The notes: a model not told the origin generated them from the sequence alone. A stretch of 7,586 nt of DNA from Bryobacterales bacterium (GCA_003132905.1 PKZC01000356.1:26102-33687); one strand, 5' to 3'. Positions 1-6,097 are shown, counted from the stretch's first letter. Made by a program: numbers and translations.

Positions 1-516
1 GATTTCCGCGAGCCGATTCAGCGGAGAAGCAAACTGGATCGCCAGCCCCCAACAAAGGATCGTAATCGCACCCAAAAGGAGCAGGTAATAGTCCAAATAG
101 AACATCACATTGTTGAGCGGAGCATCGATAATGAAAGCGTCCGGGCTAGCCGAGGACGGAACAGCGATAACAATCGGACTGGACACCGCCAGGAAGCGCC
201 ACCCCGATTGAGCCATCCTCAACAGGTGCGAACGATCTTCTCCGCTCACCAGATCGCGGCCTTTCCGGACAAAGTAGAAGTTCAGGGACGGATAGAATGA
301 GTGCTGCCAGCCGAGGTAAGAGGCGAGAGCTTTTGCACCGCCGTTCTCGTACTCCAAGCCGGCTTCCTCGAATTGCATGGCCGCATTCCGGGCGATCGGC
401 GTTCCCTTGGCGAACATCCGATAGGTCATGATTCTGGAGATCACTAGAAATCCTGCCAAAGCGAAGATGAGGATCCCAAACGACAACACCAGCGCTTTAA
501 TGTAAACGGATCTCAT
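1..516 (-). CDS. Sensor histidine kinase, N-terminal part (runs off left edge)
   Basis: The first 172 codons of a membrane sensor kinase are present; the dimerisation and ATPase domains lie beyond the window. I translated it by hand from the ATG at 516. Residues about 8-28 form a first membrane helix, 30-142 a periplasmic sensor segment (it includes YLGWQHSFYPSLNFYFVR, about 67-84), and about 143-163 a second helix, followed by ASPLNRLAEI, which looks like the start of a HAMP linker. The start codon overlaps the stop of the response regulator gene (ATGA, 4 nt), the usual arrangement for a translationally coupled regulator-kinase pair. The kinase call rests on architecture and on the neighbour, since no catalytic motif (H-box, N, G1) is inside the window. 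The partner is CpxR-like, so a CpxA-type kinase is the natural guess, but I cannot recognise the sensor domain as CpxA. Confidence 0.8.
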   Translation of the reverse strand, partial: MRSVYIKALVLSFGILIFALAGFLVISRIMTYRMFAKGTPIARNAAMQFEEAGLEYENGGAKALASYLGWQHSFYPSLNFYFVRKGRDLVSGEDRSHLLRMAQSGWRFLAVSSPIVIAVPSSASPDAFIIDAPLNNVMFYLDYYLLLLGAITILCWGLAIQFASPLNRLAEI

Positions 517-1238
517 TTCTCGTCTTCATCTGCCGTAATGAACTGGTATCCGACTCCGCGAACACTTCGGATCAGCGTGCTACTGCCCTTCTCCAGTTTT
601 CTTCTCAGGTGGCTAATATGAACGTCGATCGAGCGCTCATACGGCGTCGCCTCCCTATGATAGAGGACCGCCGCAAGTTCATCGCGCGATACCACTCGTC
701 CCGCCGCCCGCATGAGGACGTCAAGAATATCAAATTCGAAAGATGTCATCTCAATCAGGGCCCCATCCATCCAGACCTCGCGAGCGCGCGGCTTCAACTC
801 GATGTCGCCGACGGAGATCACGGACTCCATCGCCACGGGCCGCTGGGCAGTTCGCCGCAAGACGGCACGCACTCTGGCAAGTAGTTCATGCGGCCGCAAG
901 GGCTTCGCAATGTAGTCATCGGCGCCCGCGTCCAGGCCGGCTATCCGGTCGGACTCATCGTTGCGCGCCGTCAGCATAATCACCGGTACCATGGTCCGCT
1001 GGCGCAGCCGCTGCAAAACATGAAATCCATCCAGGACCGGAAGCATCACGTCCAACAGAACCAGATCGTGCGCGCCCTCGATGGCGCTCGCTAGGCCGCG
1101 GGGGCCGGAATGGACAGTGTCAACGTGAAATTCTTGCGCCGACAGGAACTCCGCGATCAGGGTACACAACGGGATATCGTCATCGATCAGGAGGATCGAT
1201 CGAGGATGCTGGTTCGCACATGCAAGCTCGTACTTCAA
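513..1238 (-). CDS. OmpR/CpxR-family response regulator
   Basis: A 241-residue DNA-binding response regulator. The receiver domain spans about residues 13-128: acidic pair D20/D21, phosphoacceptor D63 in LVLLDVMLPVLDG, switch T90 in MLTAR, and K112 in the AKPLRPHELL motif. A winged-helix OmpR-type output domain follows (about 140-235) with the family signatures ELKPRAREVWMDG, TSFEFDILDVLM, SIDVHISHLRRKL and IRSVRGVGYQF. It should be phosphorylated by the overlapping kinase and bind DNA as a dimer. The start is TTG at 1238: an in-frame TAG lies four codons upstream (minus strand), no ATG occurs before the receiver core, and GGAATAGG just upstream can serve as a ribosome site. The receiver looks like the CpxR/RstA branch of the family, but the gene name is not certain. 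A CpxR-box-like site upstream suggests autoregulation. Confidence 0.95.
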   Translation of the reverse strand: MKYELACANQHPRSILLIDDDIPLCTLIAEFLSAQEFHVDTVHSGPRGLASAIEGAHDLVLLDVMLPVLDGFHVLQRLRQRTMVPVIMLTARNDESDRIAGLDAGADDYIAKPLRPHELLARVRAVLRRTAQRPVAMESVISVGDIELKPRAREVWMDGALIEMTSFEFDILDVLMRAAGRVVSRDELAAVLYHREATPYERSIDVHISHLRRKLEKGSSTLIRSVRGVGYQFITADEDEK

Positions 1239-1306
1239 GAAAACCTATTCCGACCATTCTGACGCAGATCGCAGCCGGGCGCATCCCAACAGGCTGCGGA
1301 TACCGC

Positions 1307-1327
1307 AAAAACGGGTTGCAAAACCGG
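1307..1327 (-). terminator. Weak terminator-like hairpin after the five-gene run
   Basis: Read on the minus strand, GGTT-TTGC-AACC forms a 4-bp stem with a 4-nt loop, extendable by one C-G pair past a bulge, followed at once by five T. It lies about 40 nt after the stop of the last DUF6644-like gene, where a terminator would be useful. The stem is short and AT-containing, so termination would be partial at best and readthrough into the response regulator gene is likely. Confidence 0.25.
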
Positions 1328-1331
1328 CTTG

Positions 1332-1346
1332 TTAACGAAACTTTAC
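1332..1346 (-). promoter_or_regulatory. CpxR-box-like site GTAAA-N5-GTTAA
   Basis: On the minus strand the bases read GTAAA GTTTC GTTAA. Enterobacterial CpxR binds tandem GTAAA pentamers a few bases apart, so this is one exact and one 4-of-5 match with a 5-nt spacer. It lies about 94 nt upstream of the start of a CpxR-type regulator, where autoregulation is expected. The match is short and could be chance; the specificity of an acidobacterial CpxR homologue is unknown. Confidence 0.4.
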
Positions 1347-1368
1347 AAATCTCGCCGTGTGCCGAGAG

Positions 1369-1854
1369 CTAACCGAAGAACCCGATCGATCGCCCCGCCG
1401 CCCCGACGCCGAACCATAAGAACAAAGCCCCGAAAGCAGCGAGCCTGGCGCGCACGTGAGAGCTCTGAGAATCCGGCGAGCGGAGCGCCTTGTTGAAGTA
1501 GGTGAAGTGAAACACGAGAGCTGTGGCTAGGAAGCACATCTTTACCCAAAATGAAGTGTTGCCGTAGCATCGGACTGCCGTCGCCATGAACATCAGTACT
1601 CCGGAAGGCAGCATGATCGCAAATCCCAGTGCGGTATAACGCCCCAGCGCGTGTGCCAGTTCCGGTGTGGGGAGGTGCGGCATCAGGAGTCCGAGCAAAC
1701 GCAAACTGAGGATCAATATGGTTCCCAGTAAAAACACCAGTCCGAATAGATGAATCGTCTCCAGCGCCGGGAAAAATGATTCATGGACAGTGATCTCTCT
1801 ACAGACCCAGGTGCGTTCGCACCACGCGAAGAAGGGATAGATGGAAGCCGCCAT
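1369..1854 (-). CDS. DUF6644-like four-helix membrane protein (second copy)
   Basis: A 161-residue integral membrane protein with hydrophobic segments at about 30-50, 76-92, 103-119 and 138-155. It matches what I know of DUF6644: FPALETIHLFGL in helix 1, SLRLLGLLM, GFAIMLPSGVLMF, FWVKMCFLATALVFHFT and a C-terminal RARLAAF...LWFGVGAAGRSI. Conserved polar residues within or beside the helices are E32, H35, K105, H116 and R154. The open frame extends upstream to 2157, but that part is the shadow of the preceding gene; ATG 1854 (or GTG 1857) is chosen because it lies just after the previous stop and follows GGGAA at a good ribosome-site distance. It sits 20 nt after its paralogue, so both are probably co-transcribed and may pair. 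The function is not established; a small membrane redox or transport component is possible. Confidence 0.8.
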   Translation of the reverse strand: MAASIYPFFAWCERTWVCREITVHESFFPALETIHLFGLVFLLGTILILSLRLLGLLMPHLPTPELAHALGRYTALGFAIMLPSGVLMFMATAVRCYGNTSFWVKMCFLATALVFHFTYFNKALRSPDSQSSHVRARLAAFGALFLWFGVGAAGRSIGFFG

Positions 1855-1874
1855 CACATGAAGTTCCCGGTAAC

Positions 1875-2396
1875 TTAGAACGTGTACGCCATGATGCGTC
1901 CCATGGTGATGACTCCCGCCCAGAGGATCAAGGACGTCCAGCCCGCCAACCGCGCTTGCAAAGGAGGAATGGGCGAAGCGTCCCACTGGTCCAACTTGCG
2001 ATAGATCGTGACGTGATAGATGGTCGCATTCAGGCCCGAGAAGATCAGTAGCACTAGCTTCACCCGGAACGCGGTGCTGTTGTAAGCCGACAGAGCATGC
2101 GACCAAAAAAGCAGGGCGCCGGTGAGAAACATGACTCCAAAGCCCGACATCATCCAAGGGGAGAACTGCGACCAGATTTCCGAAGCCGGCCGATTGCGCA
2201 TGACGACACCCATGAGGCGCAGATCGGTGATCACAACCAGACCGATGGACAACGACAGTGCCAGCACGTGGATGGCTTCGATCAACGGGAACAGCAGAGA
2301 TTCCCGGATATCCATGCCAATGGCGCTATGGTCGAGCAGCTTGCAAATTTCCAGAATCTGGCCACAGATGAACCCAGATGAACACGGATGAGACAT
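1875..2396 (-). CDS. DUF6644-like four-helix membrane protein (first copy)
   Basis: A 173-residue membrane protein (from ATG 2396), clearly paralogous to its downstream neighbour. Shared landmarks are RESLLFPLIEAIHVLAL (against HESFFPALETIHLFGL), DLRLMGVVM, GFGVMFLTGALLF, FRVKLVLLIFSG, IYHVTIYRK, and LQARLAGW...LWAGVITMGR. Membrane segments fall at about 37-57, 84-100, 111-130 and 149-168. E40, H43, K113, H128 and R167 match the conserved positions of the second copy. The start is uncertain: the frame is open to 2444, ATGs occur at 2444, 2408 and 2396, none has a clear ribosome site, and codons 3-12 of the chosen start overlap a 10-bp-period repeat. Alignment with the paralogue predicts that the ancestral N-terminus was near residue 10, so a non-ATG start within the repeat is also possible. 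It lies 25 nt downstream of the kelch gene. Confidence 0.8.
   Translation of the reverse strand: MSHPCSSGFICGQILEICKLLDHSAIGMDIRESLLFPLIEAIHVLALSLSIGLVVITDLRLMGVVMRNRPASEIWSQFSPWMMSGFGVMFLTGALLFWSHALSAYNSTAFRVKLVLLIFSGLNATIYHVTIYRKLDQWDASPIPPLQARLAGWTSLILWAGVITMGRIMAYTF
2363..2392. repeat. Three-unit tandem repeat with exact 10-bp period
   Basis: The plus strand reads CACAGATGAA, CCCAGATGAA, CACGGATGAG in three abutting 10-bp units; units 1 and 2 differ at one base, and unit 3 differs from unit 1 at two. It lies at the junction between the kelch stop and the first DUF6644-like gene and overlaps that gene's putative first codons. From memory, phrases of this kind (CAGATGAACACGGATG) are scattered between genes in several soil-bacterial phyla; I could not check this. 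Confidence 0.75.
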
Positions 2397-2421
2397 GCTC
2401 AAGTTCATTGTTTTTGAATCG

Positions 2422-3471
2422 CTAGGGAGCGAACTCAAATGCATCGGCCGATGGCGTCGAGACCATCACCCCTGTCCCGGAAGATTGCACATCGCCGCTG
2501 ATCGCGTAGAAGCGATTTCCTACTACGCCACCAGCCACGCCATGACGGCCGATGGCCATGGGAGGAAGAATGCTCCAGCTGTTAGTCGCTGGATCGTACG
2601 CTTCAAATGCGTGATAAGCAGTATGTTGGAAAAAGTCCTGATTCTCTCCTCCGGCGACGTAGATGCGGCCTTTGTAGACGCCGACGTCTAGACCACTGCG
2701 TGCGGTTGGCATTTTGGCCAGAGGTCGGCCCCAGGTGTCGGTGGCGGGATCGTAGGCCTCGACGTTGGCGAGATCGGATGACGCCGCGATAAATGCCGCA
2801 CCAATCCTTCCGCCGATCACATAAATCTTGCCGTCCACAACGCCCGCGGCCGTATGATTCCGCGGAGTGGGCATGGGAGCGCGAGTGCGCCAGGTGTTGG
2901 TCTCGGGATCGTATTCTTCCACTGTGCTGAGCACGCGCTGCGCGACGGTGGGATGGATGGCGGGGTTGGTTGCGCCGGGTGCAGTGGTTGCGCCGCCGAT
3001 CACGTACATCTTGCCGCCCACCGTCGCGGCTACCGCGGCTCCGCGCTTGGTCGGCATGGGCGCCAAAGCTTTCCACGAATCGTTCACAGGGTCGTATTCA
3101 AATGCGTTATCAATTGGAGTCCATGCCGCCAAGTTTCCGATTTTCCCCGCCGTGAAACCGCCGAAGACATAAATCTTGCCGTTCATTTCTGTGAGAGCCA
3201 GGTGGTGCGCGGGCAGAGCCATGGGCTTCTTCTTGGTCCACTTGTTGGCCGGCGGATCGTATTCATACACCATGCCTACAGGCAGCCATATCGGCGCCGA
3301 AACCAGGCCCGCGAAAACATACATCTTGCCATTCGCGCCTTGCCCGATCACTTCTTCATGGGGCTCGGGGAACGGCGGGAGACTTATCCACTGGCCGCCT
3401 TGAGCTTTGGCTCGCGGTGTCGCGATCGCAAGGCTAATGGCAAGCCCCAACCACAACCATTTCTTTCGCAT
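2422..3471 (-). CDS. Secreted six-bladed kelch beta-propeller protein
   Basis: A 349-residue protein with a Sec signal peptide (charged RKK, hydrophobic core about 5-18, likely cleavage after AKA at 21-23), so it is periplasmic or exported. Six kelch units carry GK(M/I)YV(F/I)GG-type strands at about 48-55, 98-105, 153-160, 214-221, 268-275 and 319-326, paired with YDP...W strands at about 69-78, 124-133, 185-194, 238-247 and 290-299. The sixth blade ends in DAFEFAP at the C-terminus and is probably closed by the N-terminal QWISLPPFP strand (Velcro closure). Size, signal and blade number fit the NanM-type sialic acid mutarotase group, but most kelch proteins only bind ligands and catalytic residues cannot be assigned by eye. 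The ATG follows the transporter stop by 3 nt, with GGAGGG as ribosome site inside the transporter's last codons, so the two are translationally coupled. Confidence 0.9.
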   Translation of the reverse strand: MRKKWLWLGLAISLAIATPRAKAQGGQWISLPPFPEPHEEVIGQGANGKMYVFAGLVSAPIWLPVGMVYEYDPPANKWTKKKPMALPAHHLALTEMNGKIYVFGGFTAGKIGNLAAWTPIDNAFEYDPVNDSWKALAPMPTKRGAAVAATVGGKMYVIGGATTAPGATNPAIHPTVAQRVLSTVEEYDPETNTWRTRAPMPTPRNHTAAGVVDGKIYVIGGRIGAAFIAASSDLANVEAYDPATDTWGRPLAKMPTARSGLDVGVYKGRIYVAGGENQDFFQHTAYHAFEAYDPATNSWSILPPMAIGRHGVAGGVVGNRFYAISGDVQSSGTGVMVSTPSADAFEFAP

Positions 3472-3474
3472 CTA

Positions 3475-4815
3475 CTACCCTCCAGATCGTGCTTCGACCA
3501 CTGACCGTTCCGGATCGATCAGGAATGTCCAGATCAACGCGCCAGCCAGCATGACGCCAGCCGAGACGAAGAACGGGGCGATCCAGTAACCTCTATCGAA
3601 AAGGCCGCCATACACGATCGCCGTCAACGACGCGGCCAACGCGCCGGCCATGTTCATAATGCCCGTCACTGTGCCGCTGAACTGACCGCCCACATCCATG
3701 GGGACGGCCCAGGCGGGACCGATGACGAACTCGAGAAAGAAAAACGATATTGCGAGAAATAGAACCGAGGTCAGAGCGTCGTGCGTCATCGCCGCTGGAA
3801 TCACGAATACCCCGGCCAATAGGAATCCCGGGGCCGCGACGATGCGGCGCGCAAACTTTGCGTTGCCGGTTCGCTTGAAGAAAAGATCGCTGAGAGTGCC
3901 TCCGGTTAGGTCTCCGAGCATGCCCGCGAACAAAGGCAGCGAGCCGATCAGCCCTAAAGCCTGCAGCGTGAGATGGCGATGTTCCCTTAAATACGTGGGG
4001 TACCACGTCAGATAAAAATTGGTTCCGAAAAAGAAGCAACTGTAGCCGAGCGAGATGTACCACATGTTGGGCGAGCCGAAGATCCGCTTCCACGGCGCCG
4101 ATGGACGCGTTGTGTTCGGCGCCCGAACGCTTCCGTCCGGGTTCAAGCCCCGGATCTGAGCAAGCTCCGCGATATTCACGCTCTTGTGCTCCTCTGGAAG
4201 ATTCCGATAGAAGAAGGAAAAAGCGACGGCCCATATTACGCCCAGCGACCCGAAAATGAAAAAAATGGCCCGCCACCCAAAAGCGAGCATGATACTCCCC
4301 GCGACAAACGGCGTCACGGCCACAGCGAATCGGCTGAAGAAATGAGTGGTGCCTTGAATGCGGCCGCGCTCGGACCTGGGAAACCAAAGCTGCATGCCCC
4401 GGCTGGCCACCGGGAAGGCGCCGGCTTCGCCCAAGCCGAGCAGAAAGCGCGCGCTGAAGAGCGAATACAGACCCACGGCGGCGCCAGTCATGGCCGCCGC
4501 GATCGCCCACCATGACATGATCACTGCCAAAACCTTCTTAGGTCCGAAGCGATCTCCCAGCCACCCCGCGGGCACCTGGCCTAAGGCGTACGCCCACGTG
4601 AAGGCTGCCAAGACCAGCCCCATCGCGGTTTTGCTCATTCCAAATTGCTTTGCGATTTCCGGCTGGGCCACCGAAATGTTGCTGCGATCCATGTACGCAA
4701 TCAGGTACATCAGGCTTATCAGAAGCAGTATCCACCAGCGCGTTCTAGTGGGTTTGGCCGCCTCTTGCTCCGGAGCGGCAGCAAGTTCGGTGACATCCGT
4801 GCGATGAGTATCCAC
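3475..4815 (-). CDS. MFS transporter, anion:cation symporter type (sugar acid-like)
   Basis: A 446-residue inner-membrane transporter with about twelve helices and a central cytoplasmic loop at about 205-245. MFS motif A is GWLGDRFGPKK (84-94), with a degenerate copy in the second half (GGTLSDLFFKRTG, 305-317). YMDRSNISVA (41-50) and GLGEAGAFP (127-135) are typical of the ACS family, which imports hexuronates, glucarate, galactonate, tartrate or phthalate. D43, R44 and E130 fall where E. coli DgoT has its proton- and substrate-coupling D46, R47 and E133 (recalled, not aligned). The start is GTG at 4815, preceded by a G-rich GGGGGGAA ribosome site. It lies 36 nt after the oxidoreductase and 3 nt before the kelch gene. 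The substrate is unknown; context points to a carbohydrate-derived anion. Confidence 0.92.
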   Translation of the reverse strand: MDTHRTDVTELAAAPEQEAAKPTRTRWWILLLISLMYLIAYMDRSNISVAQPEIAKQFGMSKTAMGLVLAAFTWAYALGQVPAGWLGDRFGPKKVLAVIMSWWAIAAAMTGAAVGLYSLFSARFLLGLGEAGAFPVASRGMQLWFPRSERGRIQGTTHFFSRFAVAVTPFVAGSIMLAFGWRAIFFIFGSLGVIWAVAFSFFYRNLPEEHKSVNIAELAQIRGLNPDGSVRAPNTTRPSAPWKRIFGSPNMWYISLGYSCFFFGTNFYLTWYPTYLREHRHLTLQALGLIGSLPLFAGMLGDLTGGTLSDLFFKRTGNAKFARRIVAAPGFLLAGVFVIPAAMTHDALTSVLFLAISFFFLEFVIGPAWAVPMDVGGQFSGTVTGIMNMAGALAASLTAIVYGGLFDRGYWIAPFFVSAGVMLAGALIWTFLIDPERSVVEARSGG

Positions 4816-4851
4816 GTTCCCCCCGGGCGCTAAGTCAACTCGTCGCGGACC

Positions 4852-5925
4852 TCAGACTAGAGACGGTTCCAGCTTTGGGGTCGCTTGGCTGGCGAGGTCA
4901 ACCGGTTGTCCCGTTTCCGCCGAAAGATCCGCGGCCTGGTACACTTGCATCACCAGCCTGGCCTGCTCTCCAGTAACCAAGGGCTGCTTACCCAGCGCAA
5001 CGCACTCAAGAAAATGCAGTGTCTCCGCCTCCATCGGACCCGCGTAGACATGGTTCACTTTTTCTCCGGGCATGGATGACATCGGAAACTGAATGCCTTT
5101 CTGCAGCGTGGTGGCGTACACATCGCGATGCGTGTCATCCACCATCACCGCGCCTTCGGTACCAACGAACTCGATCCAAGTGGAAGAGAAATTCGGATAC
5201 GCGGGCGGAAGCACCCAACCGGCTCCGATGGTGAACGCCGTCCCGTCATCCATGGTCACAACGATCCAGACGCAGTCCGGAACGTTGTATTGCCCCTTCA
5301 TAATTTTGCGAACTTCCTGCGCGTAGACCCGGATCGGCTTTCTCGGAGCCAGGCACCACAGGACGAAATCGATATCATGCGTGGCTTCCATGGCGGCCGG
5401 AGAAAGCTTCACCCGTCCCCCGATCTTCTTGCCCAAATTGCGGGTAATGTGCCGGCTAACTAGCGCGCTGCAAGGCTCGCCGATGGTCCCGTCTTCAATC
5501 GAACGTTTCACGTACGCAAACTTGGGATTGAAGCGCTGCGAATATCCGATCGTAAACGCCAGCTTCTTCGATGCCGCCAGCGCGATCAGCTCATCGGCTT
5601 CGGCCAGTTCCAAGGCGATCGGCTTTTCAAGAAATACATGCTTGCCCGCCAGCAGGCTTTCCTTCGCGATCGGATAGTGAGTCGGCTCGGGCGTGGTCGA
5701 AATCATGACCGCGCCGATAGACGGATTTTCAATCAGCTTCCGGTAATCCGTCGTGGCTGTAGCCGGCTTGGCCAGCTCGGCGACTTCTTTGAGCCGTTCT
5801 TCTCTAATCTCCGCGATGTGCAGTTCGCTGACCCACGGGCTAGCCGCCGCAGCTACGGCACGTATGCCTCCGCACCACCCGGTGCCAATAATACCGAGAT
5901 TGATTTGTTTCATACCCGCTTGCAT
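4852..5925 (-). CDS. Gfo/Idh/MocA-family NAD(P)-dependent oxidoreductase
   Basis: A 357-residue cytoplasmic dehydrogenase. The N-terminal Rossmann fold starts with NLGIIGTGWCG (9-19, G14-T-G16), followed by the family hallmark EKP (100-102, lysine K101) in HVFLEKPIAL and by FTIGYSQRFNP (124-134). The C-terminal substrate domain includes ATHDIDFVLW (181-190), whose H183 and D186 fit the usual catalytic histidine region, and the WIEFVGTEGAVMVDD strand. Such enzymes oxidise or reduce sugars, inositols, sugar acids or anhydro-sugars at a carbinol. It is first in a run with an MFS importer and a periplasmic kelch protein. The start may be ATG 5925 (GGCAGG upstream) or ATG 5913 (MKQINLG), the latter closer to the family's usual N-terminus. 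If the promoter at 5946-5975 is real, the leader to 5925 is only about 14 nt, which favours 5913. Confidence 0.93.
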   Translation of the reverse strand: MQAGMKQINLGIIGTGWCGGIRAVAAAASPWVSELHIAEIREERLKEVAELAKPATATTDYRKLIENPSIGAVMISTTPEPTHYPIAKESLLAGKHVFLEKPIALELAEADELIALAASKKLAFTIGYSQRFNPKFAYVKRSIEDGTIGEPCSALVSRHITRNLGKKIGGRVKLSPAAMEATHDIDFVLWCLAPRKPIRVYAQEVRKIMKGQYNVPDCVWIVVTMDDGTAFTIGAGWVLPPAYPNFSSTWIEFVGTEGAVMVDDTHRDVYATTLQKGIQFPMSSMPGEKVNHVYAGPMEAETLHFLECVALGKQPLVTGEQARLVMQVYQAADLSAETGQPVDLASQATPKLEPSLV

Positions 5926-5927
5926 TA

Positions 5928-5947
5928 GTTTAAACCTGCCATGGCAG
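5928..5947. promoter_or_regulatory. Two abutting perfect palindromes, putative operator
   Basis: GTTTAAAC (5928-5935) is followed with no gap by CTGCCATGGCAG (5936-5947); both are perfectly self-complementary. They cover the predicted transcription start and the bases just upstream of the oxidoreductase start codon, where a repressor dimer would block transcription. No regulator gene is within the window, and GGCAGG inside the second palindrome is also the putative ribosome site. Confidence 0.4.
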
Positions 5948-5975
5948 TGTAAGGCCGAGGCGCTGGAGGAGTCAA
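5946..5975 (-). promoter_or_regulatory. Sigma70-like promoter of the oxidoreductase-led run
   Basis: On the minus strand TTGACT (5970-5975, 5 of 6 to consensus) and TACACT (5946-5951, 4 of 6) are separated by 18 nt. Transcription would start near 5939, inside the 12-bp palindrome, leaving a leader of about 14 nt to ATG 5925 or 26 nt to ATG 5913. Acidobacterial promoters are poorly characterised, so this rests on consensus matching only. Confidence 0.4.
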
Positions 5976-6077
5976 GGCAGAAGCCGGCATGATTACAAGT
6001 CTTAACAATCTGGAAGACGGCCCGGAAGACGTCTTTGAGTTAAAATCGAATCCCTCTAGGCGCGGATGGCTCCAGGC

Positions 6078-6086
6078 TGATATGAT
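6078..6086 (+). promoter_or_regulatory. Extended -10 promoter element of the metallo-hydrolase
   Basis: TGATATGAT matches the extended -10 consensus (TGN then TATAAT) with one mismatch. No good -35 lies 16-18 nt upstream, as is tolerated for extended -10 promoters. Transcription would start near 6093 and give a leader of about 34 nt containing the strong ribosome site. It is overlapped by an inverted repeat at 6083-6097. Confidence 0.35.
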
Positions 6087-6097
6087 CGGCCCGATCA
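6083..6097. promoter_or_regulatory. 15-bp inverted repeat TGATCGG-c-CCGATCA
   Basis: Two perfect 7-bp arms flank a single central base. The element overlaps the last bases of the extended -10 and the predicted transcription start of the metallo-hydrolase gene, a classic position for a dimeric repressor. Which protein would bind is not visible from the sequence. Confidence 0.4.

Larger units (their letters stand above)
1239..1368 (-). promoter_or_regulatory. Leader and control region of the two-component unit
   Basis: These 130 nt lie between the stop of the DUF6644-like gene and the TTG of the response regulator. They hold a CpxR-box-like site (1332-1346), a weak hairpin with a T-run (1307-1327) and a 7-bp inverted repeat, CGCAGCC (1270-1276) with GGCTGCG (1292-1298), separated by 15 nt. 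A TTAACA at 1331-1336 on the minus strand could be a -35, but no convincing -10 sits at the right distance, so a promoter is inferred from the gap, not seen. No ORF is credible here. Confidence 0.4.

Noticed and set aside
1858..2157. N-terminal extension of the second DUF6644-like frame
   Set aside because: It overlaps the conserved coding sequence of the first copy in another frame and is rich in His/Gly/Ser; family similarity begins only after 1854.
2603..3076. 157-codon minus-strand frame inside the kelch gene
   Set aside because: Extremely Arg-rich shadow; its apparent repeats simply echo the kelch repeats in another frame.
2422..3471. Kelch gene as a surface adhesin or galactose oxidase-like enzyme
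   Set aside because: No additional domain, copper-ligand Tyr/His/Cys set or anchor is visible; the protein is only a signal peptide plus six blades.
3593..4513. 306-codon open frame on the minus strand inside the MFS gene
   Set aside because: Arg/His-rich out-of-frame translation of the transporter, no hydrophobic helices or motifs.
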